Shown here in pieces: positions 26,998-34,912 of a DNA stretch of 64,000 nucleotides. The stretch lies in assembly GCA_017450685.1 (NCBI GenBank), contig JAFSTB010000005.1, positions 1 to 64,000 on the forward strand, in the 5' to 3' direction. Position 1 is the stretch's first letter; each line of letters starts with the position of its first letter. The position numbers were made by a program, and so were the translations under genes. Below the pieces are notes generated by a model, which saw nothing but the letters and a program-made list of their open reading frames with translations, was not told where the DNA came from and did no database searches. The stretch comes from Paludibacteraceae bacterium. GTDB lineage: Bacteria; Bacteroidota; Bacteroidia; Bacteroidales; Paludibacteraceae.

Positions 26998-28355
26998 TCT
27001 TCTACTAATAGGAAGTCTATTTGTCGTTTATCCACGTCGGCACGTATGATTTTTACTTTCACTATGTCGCCTAACGTGTAGGTCTTATATGGTTTGAGTG
27101 CTCCGCGTTTCTTACGTGAGTGTGAGGCGTATGCCACGAGGCGGAAGTTATTCTCTTCGTAGTCTAACATGTGTCCGGGGCAGATGGTGCGTAAGTGTAC
27201 CAGTCCGTCACAGCGTGAGTGGTTGAGAGTGACGAACAGACCGAAGTTGGTGACACCGGAAATAGTGCCTTCCGCCTCTTCACCTATATGGTCGGCTAAC
27301 CACAATGCTTGCATCTGTTTGACGGAGTCGCGCTCGGCTAAGGCGGCTTGCTGTTCGGTGTCAGAACAATGTTGTGCCTTCTCCTCAAGGTCAAGAGGCA
27401 TCTTTTCGTGCCTGTCACCTAATATGTATCTTGCCACAAGGCGATGTACTATCATATCCGGATAGCGTCGGATAGGTGAGGTGAAGTGTGTATAGTAGTG
27501 GAAAGCCAAACCGTAGTGACCGATGTTGTGCGTTGAATAGACGGCTTTTGCCATCGCGCGTACGGTGAGCATATAGAGGGTGGATTCGCTTATCTTATCG
27601 CCCATTCGTTTGCGGAAGGCTTCCAGCGTGTCCAATTTGTCGCTGTCGGGCTTGTCGTGTACACGGTAGAGCATTGTCTTGCCGCGTTTGCCAATCTCTT
27701 CGGCTATGGTGCGGTTGGCCAAAAGCATAAACTCCTCTATCAGATGGTTGGCAGGCATAGGCTTGACGAAATAGACATCTATGGGGTGTGCATTTTCATC
27801 AAGTTTGAACCGTACCTCATCTTGTTCAAGGTCAAGGGCACCTGCTGCCATACGTTTGCGGCGCAGGATAAGAGCAAGGGCGTTAAGATGACCGATGGCT
27901 TGTTGCAGTTCTGAGGGAGTGGAGTTGGGGTTATCTATGTATGTCTGTGCTTGTTCGTAGGTGAGTCTGTAGTCAGAGCGGATAACGGTGCGCGCTATCT
28001 TGTATTTCTTCACGTTGGCATCATTGTCTATCTGAAAGATGACAGACATACACAGTTTATCTTCATTGGGGCGTAGTGAGCAAAGGTCGTTGCACAGTTC
28101 TTCGGGCAACATAGGTAGAACGCGATCCACCAAATAGACACTTGTACCTTTGGTATATGCCTCTTTATCAATATCATCTCCTTGCTTAACGTAGTGTGTC
28201 ACATCGGCTATGTGTACACCTACTTGCCACGTCGTATCGTTGATTGCTTGCAGCGATAATGCGTCATCAAAATCCTTGGCATCGGCAGGGTCGATGGTGA
28301 AGGTGAGGATGTCACGCATATCTTTGCGACGGATAATCTCATCAGTCAAATCCAT
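26994..28355 (-). CDS. RNase R/II-family exoribonuclease lacking N-terminal domains
   Basis: 3'-5' exoribonuclease. At 453 residues it is far shorter than RNase R (about 700 or more). It begins only 15 residues before the catalytic RNB motif TIDPADAKDFDDALS (about 22-36), whose Asp residues bind the catalytic metals. SPIRRYPDMIVHRLV (near 293) and a C-terminal S1 domain (about 370-450, GTISGVTNFGLFVTL) are intact. The two N-terminal cold-shock domains are absent. The upstream DNA holds its own promoter and the divergent glgP promoter, so the missing part is not encoded there. Confidence 0.88.
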   Translation of the reverse strand: MDLTDEIIRRKDMRDILTFTIDPADAKDFDDALSLQAINDTTWQVGVHIADVTHYVKQGDDIDKEAYTKGTSVYLVDRVLPMLPEELCNDLCSLRPNEDKLCMSVIFQIDNDANVKKYKIARTVIRSDYRLTYEQAQTYIDNPNSTPSELQQAIGHLNALALILRRKRMAAGALDLEQDEVRFKLDENAHPIDVYFVKPMPANHLIEEFMLLANRTIAEEIGKRGKTMLYRVHDKPDSDKLDTLEAFRKRMGDKISESTLYMLTVRAMAKAVYSTHNIGHYGLAFHYYTHFTSPIRRYPDMIVHRLVARYILGDRHEKMPLDLEEKAQHCSDTEQQAALAERDSVKQMQALWLADHIGEEAEGTISGVTNFGLFVTLNHSRCDGLVHLRTICPGHMLDYEENNFRLVAYASHSRKKRGALKPYKTYTLGDIVKVKIIRADVDKRQIDFLLVEE

Positions 28356-28377
28356 AGTTATTGCTAAATAATTGGCG

Positions 28378-28409
28378 CAAAAGTAGGGTAAAATTTGTAT
28401 ATGTGCAAA
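28378..28409 (-). promoter_or_regulatory. Promoter of the RNase gene
   Basis: On the minus strand, -7 TACTTTTG is at 28378-28385 and -33 TTTG at 28406-28409, with a 20-bp spacer. It is interleaved with the glgP promoter: its -33 lies in the glgP spacer and the glgP -33 in its spacer. Confidence 0.75.
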
Positions 28410-28425
28410 TTACGTGCTACCTTTG
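28394..28425 (+). promoter_or_regulatory. Promoter of glgP
   Basis: The -33 TTTG is at 28394-28397, -7 TACCTTTG at 28418-28425, and the spacer is 20 bp. It overlaps the divergent RNase promoter, so only one polymerase could bind at a time. The predicted start is near 28431, which rules out the upstream start at 28361. Confidence 0.8.
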
Positions 28426-28462
28426 CACGCAATTTTGCGCAAATTTACAAACAAATATACCA

Positions 28463-31033
28463 ATGACAAAGATTAAAGTAAGTAATGCCGGTCAGCCGGT
28501 TTGGAAAGAGGTAACAGTACAATCGAACCTGCCCAAAGGTCTGGAAAAACTTCGTGAGATAGCCTACAACCTATGGTGGGTATGGAACAGCGATGCTAAA
28601 AATATCTTCCGTTATATAGACAACGAAGCATGGCATAGAGCACAGTCTAATCCCGTTATGTTGCTCAATATCACCAGTTATGAGAAGATGATGCAACTGG
28701 CGGATGATAAGCAGTTTATGGAGCAATTGGATCGTACTTATGCAGAGTTTCGTGCATACATGGATACGCCAAAGAACCATGACAAACCTTCCATCGCATA
28801 TTTCTCAATGGAGTATGGTTTGACACATATTTTGAAAATTTATTCAGGCGGTTTAGGTATCTTGGCAGGCGACTACCTTAAAGAGGCGAGTGACTGCAAC
28901 GTAGATATGACCGCCGTTGGTTTTTTATATCGTTATGGTTATTTCACCCAAACCCTTTCTCCTGAAGGTCAGCAGATAGCCAACTATGAGGCGCAGAACT
29001 TCAATAACCTGCCTTTGGAGCAAGTTAAGAACGCCGATGGTACGCCTATGGTGATTGAAGTGCCTTATCCCGAACGTACCGTGAAAGCCTACCTGTGGAA
29101 AGTGGCTGTGGGACGTATCAACCTCTATCTGTTGGACACCGACAACGAACTCAACTCCGAATGGGATCGCCAAATAACGCATCAACTCTATGGCGGCGAC
29201 TGGGAAAATCGTATCAAGCAAGAGATAATGCTGGGTATAGGCGGTATGCTCACACTCAAGAAATTAGGAATAAAGAAAGACGTCTATCATTGCAATGAGG
29301 GTCATGCCGCATTGATGGGTCTGCAACGTTTGGTGGATCTGGTTGAAGAAGAGCGTCTGACCTTCAATCAGGCTTTGGAAGTGGTGCGTGCCAGCGGTCT
29401 ATATACCTGCCATACTCCCGTTCCCGCAGGACACGACTATTTTGAGGAAGGACTCTTCTATAAATATATGAGCAGTTATGCTCCGCGTTTGGGTATTGAG
29501 TGGAAAGACTTGATTGGTATGGGTCGTCAGAACCCCGATGACCAAAACGAGAAGTTCTCTATGTCAGTCTTTGCTCTTAACACTTGCCAAGAGGCCAACG
29601 GTGTCAGTTGGTTGCACGGTGAGGTATCGAAGAAGATGTTTGCACCTATATGGAAAGGTTACTATCCCGAGGAGTTGCATGTGGGATATGTCACCAACGG
29701 TGTCCACATGCCTACTTGGGCAGCTTCCGAATGGAAGAAACTGTATCGTAGCACTTTCCCCGACCAATGGTGGAACGACCAGTCCAACCCTGAGATGTGG
29801 AAAGCCTATAATGACCTGCCCGATGAGGTGATATGGAACACACGTATGAAACTGAAAAAGAAACTCATTGACTATATACGTGAGCAGTTCCGTGAGGACT
29901 GGATGAAGTCGCAAGGCGACCCTGCACGCATCGTGAGAGCCGTCAACGAGATGAACCCCAACAACCTCATCATCGGCTTCGGACGTCGTTTTGCAACTTA
30001 TAAACGTGCACACCTGCTCTTCACTGACCTTGAACGTCTTGATAAGTTGGTTAATAACCCCAACTATCCCGTTCAGTTCCTCTTCACCGGTAAGGCTCAC
30101 CCCGCTGACGGCGGTGGACAAGGACTGATCAAACGTATCATTGAGATTAGTCGTATGCCGCAGTTCTTGGGTAAGATCATCTTCTTGGAGAACTATGATA
30201 TGCGTCTTGCCAAACGTCTTGTCAGCGGTGTGGATATATGGCTCAATACTCCAACCCGTCCGTTGGAAGCATCAGGTACGAGCGGTGAGAAAGCACAGAT
30301 GAACGGTGTGCTTAACTTCTCCGTCAAGGACGGTTGGTGGCTCGAAGGTTATGTGCCGGGTGCCGGTTGGGCTCTGACTGACAAACGTACGTACGAGAAC
30401 CAGGCTCACCAAGACCAACTGGATGCCGCTACCATCTATCAGATACTCGAAACAGAGATCATACCTATGTATTATGCCAAGAACTCCAAAGGCTATTCGC
30501 CCGAATGGATTCAGACCATCAAAAACTCTGTTACACAGATCACTCCGCGTTTCACTACCAAACGAATGATGGATGACTATTTCGGCCGCTTCTACAATAA
30601 GCTTGCCAAACGTCATACCTTGCTTATGGCTGATGACTATCGTGTTGCCAAACAGATTGCCGAGTGGAAAGAGAATATTGTTGAGCATTGGGACGAGATA
30701 GAAGTGGTGAGTGTGGAAGGTCCGGACAGCAACTTCAAGAGCCTCAGTGTGGGTGACAAATTCCGTGTGGCTGTAGAGTTGGATACCAAAGGACTGAATG
30801 ACAAGGGCATAGGCATCGAACTGGTGGCTATCCGCACCTCAATGCACAACAACGATAAACTCTACGAAGTGGAGCCCTTGCAACTCGTTAAGTGTGAAGG
30901 TAGTCATCTCTTCTTCGAGAATACCTACCAACTCGACTACGCCGGCGGTATGAAGTTCGGCTTGCGTATGTTCCCCTACAACGAATTGCTGCCGCACCGT
31001 ATGGATTTTGCATACGTTCGTTGGATCGGATAA
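28463..31033 (+). CDS. glgP: Alpha-glucan phosphorylase
   Basis: Releases glucose-1-phosphate from glycogen or maltodextrins. Start 28463 ([17 protein letters not shown]) gives 856 residues; the longer frame would start upstream of the promoter. The N-terminal ~120 residues carry the DUF3417-type segment ([25 protein letters not shown]) of the short-type phosphorylases. The body has [20 protein letters not shown] and the PLP-region [22 protein letters not shown]-terminal ~130-residue beta domain closes the protein. It lies alone between overlapping promoters and rpsO. Confidence 0.93.
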   Translation: MTKIKVSNAGQPVWKEVTVQSNLPKGLEKLREIAYNLWWVWNSDAKNIFRYIDNEAWHRAQSNPVMLLNITSYEKMMQLADDKQFMEQLDRTYAEFRAYMDTPKNHDKPSIAYFSMEYGLTHILKIYSGGLGILAGDYLKEASDCNVDMTAVGFLYRYGYFTQTLSPEGQQIANYEAQNFNNLPLEQVKNADGTPMVIEVPYPERTVKAYLWKVAVGRINLYLLDTDNELNSEWDRQITHQLYGGDWENRIKQEIMLGIGGMLTLKKLGIKKDVYHCNEGHAALMGLQRLVDLVEEERLTFNQALEVVRASGLYTCHTPVPAGHDYFEEGLFYKYMSSYAPRLGIEWKDLIGMGRQNPDDQNEKFSMSVFALNTCQEANGVSWLHGEVSKKMFAPIWKGYYPEELHVGYVTNGVHMPTWAASEWKKLYRSTFPDQWWNDQSNPEMWKAYNDLPDEVIWNTRMKLKKKLIDYIREQFREDWMKSQGDPARIVRAVNEMNPNNLIIGFGRRFATYKRAHLLFTDLERLDKLVNNPNYPVQFLFTGKAHPADGGGQGLIKRIIEISRMPQFLGKIIFLENYDMRLAKRLVSGVDIWLNTPTRPLEASGTSGEKAQMNGVLNFSVKDGWWLEGYVPGAGWALTDKRTYENQAHQDQLDAATIYQILETEIIPMYYAKNSKGYSPEWIQTIKNSVTQITPRFTTKRMMDDYFGRFYNKLAKRHTLLMADDYRVAKQIAEWKENIVEHWDEIEVVSVEGPDSNFKSLSVGDKFRVAVELDTKGLNDKGIGIELVAIRTSMHNNDKLYEVEPLQLVKCEGSHLFFENTYQLDYAGGMKFGLRMFPYNELLPHRMDFAYVRWIG

Positions 31034-31065
31034 GACTTGTTTTAAGAGGCAAAGGAAAAGGAAAA

Positions 31066-31108
31066 GTGAGCATAAATTTGCACAATTCAACGGCTTGCCT
31101 TACCTTTG
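31066..31108 (+). promoter_or_regulatory. Promoter of rpsO with upstream dyad
   Basis: The -33 TTTG is at 31077-31080, -7 TACCTTTG at 31101-31108, and the spacer is 20 bp. The dyad GTGAGCA-N6-TGCACAA lies at 31066-31085. The predicted start is near 31114. Confidence 0.8.
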
Positions 31109-31113
31109 CAGCC

Positions 31114-31245
31114 CCAACGAAGAGTACGCATTCGTGTCGAATGCGGCATAAAGACAAACAACAGGTGTATTCCTTATTAATGTGGCATTGTCGTGATGAC
31201 ATATCCTGCAACGCCACGATTGTATAACCTAAAATAGTAATTGTC
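31114..31245 (+). promoter_or_regulatory. Structured rpsO leader, possible S15 autoregulation
   Basis: A 130-nt leader separates the promoter from rpsO. It contains a perfect 8-bp hairpin (31127-31134/31138-31145) and a second, longer-range GTGGC...GCCAC pairing enclosing a small GTC...GAC stem. S15 represses its own mRNA through different leader structures in different bacteria. No match to a known structure was tested. Confidence 0.4.
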
Positions 31246-31515
31246 ATGTATTTGACTTCAGAAAAGAAAGCTGAGATTTTTGCTCAGTATGGCAAGGATG
31301 CCAAGAACACCGGTGTGGCAGAGAGCCAAATTGCCCTGTTCACTTTCCGTATTAACCATTTGACCGAGCACTTGAAAAAGAACCACAAAGATTTTGGTAC
31401 AGAGCGCGCTTTAACAAGTTTGGTAGGTAAACGTCGTAAGATGTTGGATTACCTCAAAGCCAGAGATATTGAGCGTTATCGTGCTATCATCAAAGTCCTC
31501 GGTATTCGCAAATAA
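31246..31515 (+). CDS. rpsO: 30S ribosomal protein S15
   Basis: An 89-residue primary 16S rRNA-binding protein. It starts MYLTSEKKAEIFAQYGKD; the core carries ESQIALFTFRINHLTEHLK and the conserved tail LVGKRRKMLDYLKARD followed by RYRAIIKVLGIRK. Full length. It is monocistronic between its leader and a classical terminator. Confidence 0.97.
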   Translation: MYLTSEKKAEIFAQYGKDAKNTGVAESQIALFTFRINHLTEHLKKNHKDFGTERALTSLVGKRRKMLDYLKARDIERYRAIIKVLGIRK

Positions 31516-31534
31516 CGGATGGCATAACCCAACA

Positions 31535-31565
31535 AAAAACGGCTGCATATCGTGCAGCCGTTTTT
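31535..31565. terminator. Bidirectional terminator between rpsO and trpB2
   Basis: 13-bp stem with arms 31535-31547 (AAAAACGGCTGCA) and 31553-31565. A-run on one side and T-run on the other make it a classical intrinsic terminator in both directions. Confidence 0.93.
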
Positions 31566-31581
31566 ATTGTATGTTTGAGTG

Positions 31582-32958
31582 TCAGTCCATCTTTGGCAGT
31601 TGTTTTAGCGAGCGTGCAAGGTCGGCATCGGTGGGTATGTAGTCGGTCATTGTGCCATCGTTGTACTGCTGATAAGCCACGAGGTCAAAATAGCCGGTAC
31701 CGGTAAGACCGAAGAGGATGGTTTTTTCCTCGCCTGTCTGCTTGCATTTATTAGCCTCATCGATAGCGACGCGTATAGCGTGACTGCTTTCAGGTGCCGG
31801 CAGTATGCCTTCTATGCGTGCGAAGTATTCAGCGGCTTCAAAGACACTGGTCTGTTCCACGCTGCGCGCTTCCATCAGTCCTTGATGGTAGAGTTCTGAC
31901 AGGACGGGACTCATACCGTGGTAGCGCAGTCCGCCGGCGTGGTTGGGTGAGGGAATGAAGTCGCAACCTAACGTGTACATCTTTGCCAGCGGGCATATCA
32001 TGCCGGTGTCGCAGAAGTCGTAGGCATAAACGCCGCGTGTGAGTGAAGGGCAAGAGGCGGGTTCAACGGCGATAAAGCGGTAGTTGGCTTCGCCGCGCAG
32101 TTGTTGTCCCATGAAAGGTGCTATGAGTCCGCCGAGGTTGCTGCCACCGCCGGCACTGCCGATGATGATGTCAGGTACGATGCCGTATTTATCCATTGCG
32201 GCTTTGGTTTCTAATCCGATGACGCTCTGGTGCAGAAGCACTTGGTTAAGTACGCTGCCTAAGACGTAGCGATATCCTTCGTGTGATACTGCATATTCGA
32301 CGGCTTCTGAGATGGCGCATCCGAGGCTGCCTGTGGTGTCGGGGTGTGCTGCTAATATGCGTCTGCCGGCTTCAGTGGTGTCGGAAGGGGAGGGTGTGAC
32401 AGAGGCACCGTAGGTGCGCATCACTTCCCTGCGGAACGGCTTCTGTTCGTAAGACCCTTTCACCATAAACACTTTCAGATCCATATCCAAGTAAGCGCAA
32501 GCCATCGACAGGGCAGTACCCCACTGACCGGCACCGGTCTCGGTGGTCAGACCTTTCAGACCTTGTTTTTTGGCGTAGAAGGCTTGTGCGATAGCCGAGT
32601 TCAGTTTGTGGCTGCCGCTGGTGTTATTACCCTCGAACTTATAATATATCTTCGCCGGTGTTTGCAGTTTGCGTTCCAGTTCGTAAGCGCGAACGAGAGG
32701 TGAGGGGCGATACATCTTGTAGAAGTTGCGTATCTCTACAGGTATCTCTATGTAGGCTGTGTCATTGTCTAACTCTTGTTTGACCAGTTCGGTGCAGAAC
32801 ACGCCTTCTAATTCGGCGGCGGTCATCGGTTGATGAGTGGCAGGGTTGAGCAGTGGAGCCGGTTTGTGTGTCATGTCGGCGCGCACATTGTAGTAGTGTG
32901 TCGGCATTTCTTGTTCCCCAAGATAGATCTTGTAGGGGATAGTGTCTTTGTTTTCCAT
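31582..32958 (-). CDS. trpB2: TrpB2-type tryptophan synthase beta chain-like enzyme
   Basis: PLP enzyme of 458 residues, longer than TrpB1 (~400) and with the TrpB2 N-terminus (YKIYLGEQEMPTHYYNV). The PLP Lys is Lys118 in NTSGSHKLNSA; the phosphate loop is GSAGGGSNLGGL near 266. TrpB2 makes tryptophan from indole and serine, probably salvaging indole without TrpA. No other trp gene lies nearby. The leader at 33095-33175 with three Trp codons shows that the gene responds to tryptophan supply, which supports a tryptophan-forming role. Confidence 0.93.
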   Translation of the reverse strand: MENKDTIPYKIYLGEQEMPTHYYNVRADMTHKPAPLLNPATHQPMTAAELEGVFCTELVKQELDNDTAYIEIPVEIRNFYKMYRPSPLVRAYELERKLQTPAKIYYKFEGNNTSGSHKLNSAIAQAFYAKKQGLKGLTTETGAGQWGTALSMACAYLDMDLKVFMVKGSYEQKPFRREVMRTYGASVTPSPSDTTEAGRRILAAHPDTTGSLGCAISEAVEYAVSHEGYRYVLGSVLNQVLLHQSVIGLETKAAMDKYGIVPDIIIGSAGGGSNLGGLIAPFMGQQLRGEANYRFIAVEPASCPSLTRGVYAYDFCDTGMICPLAKMYTLGCDFIPSPNHAGGLRYHGMSPVLSELYHQGLMEARSVEQTSVFEAAEYFARIEGILPAPESSHAIRVAIDEANKCKQTGEEKTILFGLTGTGYFDLVAYQQYNDGTMTDYIPTDADLARSLKQLPKMD

Positions 32959-33021
32959 TAGTGTTGAGTTTTATAGATGTTATACAATTATCTCTTAGGC
33001 TGATTAACCTTTTGAATGAAT

Positions 33022-33055
33022 AAGCAACCGTCAGAGGATGTTTCTGCGGCTGCTT
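33022..33055 (-). terminator. Attenuator hairpin in the trpB2 leader
   Basis: On the minus strand AAGCAGCCG-CAG pairs with CTG-(A)-CGGTTGCTT (33047-33055 with 33022-33030, plus CAG/CTG inside). Its loop carries ATCCTCTG, complementary over 8 bp to CGGAGGAT (33115-33122) in the leader peptide gene, so a competing antiterminator is possible. The U-run after it is weak (TTATTCATTC). Confidence 0.55.
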
Positions 33056-33094
33056 GATAAGGTCTCATACCATTTATTATAGGTGCGATGTGTC

Positions 33095-33175
33095 TTACAG
33101 GCAAACTGAAAGCGATCCTCCGTTTTGAGCGAAGCGACGCCACCACCAGTTGTTATTTGCCATAAGATTAGTCAT
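33095..33175 (-). CDS. trpL: Tryptophan attenuator leader peptide
   Basis: A 26-residue reading frame inside the trpB2 leader, from ATG at 33175 (an alternative ATG is at 33163) to TAA at 33097-33095. Its centre reads NNNWWWRRF: three consecutive TGG Trp codons. It lies about 32 nt after the predicted transcription start and 40 nt before a hairpin that can form in two ways. This is the arrangement of ribosome-mediated attenuation: when Trp-tRNA is scarce, the ribosome stalls at WWW and changes the downstream fold so that trpB2 is read. Confidence 0.88.
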   Translation of the reverse strand: MTNLMANNNWWWRRFAQNGGSLSVCL

Positions 33176-33213
33176 CGTCTTGTTTGCTTTTGCAAGTATT
33201 ACCTTTTGCGGTG

Positions 33214-33256
33214 CAAAGGTACGGCGCGTTTTTCGATTGTGCAAATACATGCACAA
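33214..33256 (-). promoter_or_regulatory. Promoter of trpB2 with upstream dyad
   Basis: On the minus strand, -7 TACCTTTG is at 33214-33221, -33 TTTG at 33242-33245, with a 20-bp spacer. The dyad TTGTGCA-N6-TGCACAA at 33237-33256 is perfect. The leader is about 250 nt long. Confidence 0.82.
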
Positions 33257-33276
33257 TTTATTGCATAATATATTTA

Positions 33277-34887
33277 TTATAAGCGAAATATCTGTGTCTC
33301 GCCGTTGTCCAAACGGAAGTATATAATGCCGTGTGTTATATGCTGTGGCAGGCTGACAGGCGTTTGTGTGTCGATAGTGCCTATATATAAGGTTGTACCT
33401 GTGTATGTATATACGGTGTATGTACCTTTAGTGGTGTGTTTGAGCCTATAGACGGGTGCTCCATTGACTGTCTCAACGCTGATGGGCAGGTCGTCTATCT
33501 CCACCTCTTCTATTTGTGGTGAGGGTTGGAAGGGGCATGAACAGAGTGTTCGGTTGTCGTCGGTGCGTGTGAGAGAGACATAGTAGGATGAGGGGTTGTC
33601 ATAGTCAAAGTGGGTTGGCGAATAGTAGTAACCGTTATGTTCACCTTTGCCTTCCACTTTTCTGCCGTCTTTGTACCACTCGATATGGGAGAACTCATAT
33701 CCGCCGTTGTTCTCTTTGTTGTGAACGGAGAGTACGTCGTTCCAGCGTTGGAAGAGGATATAGGAGGGGTAGAGCAATGTGAATTGCAGAGGGATGGTAG
33801 TATCTTTTTCGCAGATTGTGTGGAGGATAAGGTTGGCGGTATAAGTGTCGGGTCGTGGGTAGTGGAGCGAGTCCAACCCCTCGAAGAGCGGCAGATGGAT
33901 GGATGCTGTAGGTGTGGGAAGTGTCTGATTGGTGAGGTTATTCAGACCTATACTGTGCGCTTTTTCATCGAAAAGGAGGTCATACGTTTTGATAGTACCC
34001 GGTGAGAAGTGGTTTTCTATATGCAGGCTGTCGGTATTGGAGCATAGTGTGTCTGTTACGGTGAATGTGCCTTCGCATATGTAAGGGTAGTTAGCACATT
34101 GGAGGTTGAAATAGATGCGTGCCAGATGGTGCTCTTCGCAGAAGACAAAACTGCGTGGGGAATTGTTATCGGGTTTATCCCATTTCTCAATGGCATCGTC
34201 GCGACAGTCGATGGTGACGGTAAGTGTCTTGCCGATGTGAGTACCCATGTCTATGGAGTCGATAGTCCAGTCTTTCCACCAAGCGTTGCGACCTAAGGCA
34301 TCAGTGAACTGTTGGAAATCGGTTATCGTCTCTTTGTCGTGTGGGTTGTGCCTTTTCTGGAAGATGGTGTCACCTTTCAGTGTTACCGTTATATGGCACC
34401 AAGGGCTGCCATATCGCGGATAGTCGTCTGCAATGGAGTGTTCGGGGTCTTCAATGACAGAGGCATATTGTAGTATGAGCAGAGGCCTGTTTTGTGGTAC
34501 GGTATAGGTATATCGTATCACTTCGCCTTTGGCTGTGTCGGCTGCGGTGTAGTATCCGTCGGAGGCTAATCTGACCGAAGTGGAACCTTTGAGAGGCAGT
34601 GTGCGCAACTGAGGGCAGAGGTTGTCGTAGCCATCTTGTGTGATAAGTGTGTGTCGCGGGTGGGATACGCCATAGGAGAGTGTGTCTGCCACCCAACCAT
34701 AGAGATAATGGTTGGTCACCTGACCGGTGTATTCGTTTTTCGACTGTGTGACACTGAGCAATCTTACGTCAATGTTCTCCATCTGAACGGATGAAGCGTT
34801 CAGTGTCTGCATATCAAAACACTGCTGTGCATACACAGACGCAATGCCTATGTATGCACATATAATCAATAGCCTTATTCGCTTCAT
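33277..34887 (-). CDS. T9SS-sorted surface protein with NGGY module
   Basis: A 536-residue protein with a signal peptide (to about 20, SVYAQ). The N-terminal ~260 residues share a beta-rich module with the 34913 and 44649 proteins: YTYTVPQNRPLLILQYA, VIEDPEH, WKDWTI, IGKTLTVTIDCRD, HLARIYFNLQCA. Next comes the common ~200-residue module ending YILFQRWNDVLSV, NGGYEFSHIEWYKDGRKV, then a T9SS sorting domain (KGTYTVYTYTGTTLYIG, HGIIYFRLDNGETQIFRL). The C-terminal domain should route it across the outer membrane and attach it to the cell surface. Function unknown; adhesion or binding is a guess. It is 25 nt from the next gene, same operon. Confidence 0.75.
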   Translation of the reverse strand: MKRIRLLIICAYIGIASVYAQQCFDMQTLNASSVQMENIDVRLLSVTQSKNEYTGQVTNHYLYGWVADTLSYGVSHPRHTLITQDGYDNLCPQLRTLPLKGSTSVRLASDGYYTAADTAKGEVIRYTYTVPQNRPLLILQYASVIEDPEHSIADDYPRYGSPWCHITVTLKGDTIFQKRHNPHDKETITDFQQFTDALGRNAWWKDWTIDSIDMGTHIGKTLTVTIDCRDDAIEKWDKPDNNSPRSFVFCEEHHLARIYFNLQCANYPYICEGTFTVTDTLCSNTDSLHIENHFSPGTIKTYDLLFDEKAHSIGLNNLTNQTLPTPTASIHLPLFEGLDSLHYPRPDTYTANLILHTICEKDTTIPLQFTLLYPSYILFQRWNDVLSVHNKENNGGYEFSHIEWYKDGRKVEGKGEHNGYYYSPTHFDYDNPSSYYVSLTRTDDNRTLCSCPFQPSPQIEEVEIDDLPISVETVNGAPVYRLKHTTKGTYTVYTYTGTTLYIGTIDTQTPVSLPQHITHGIIYFRLDNGETQIFRL

Positions 34888-34912
34888 AAGCGAAAATGTT
34901 TATGGTTGTGAC

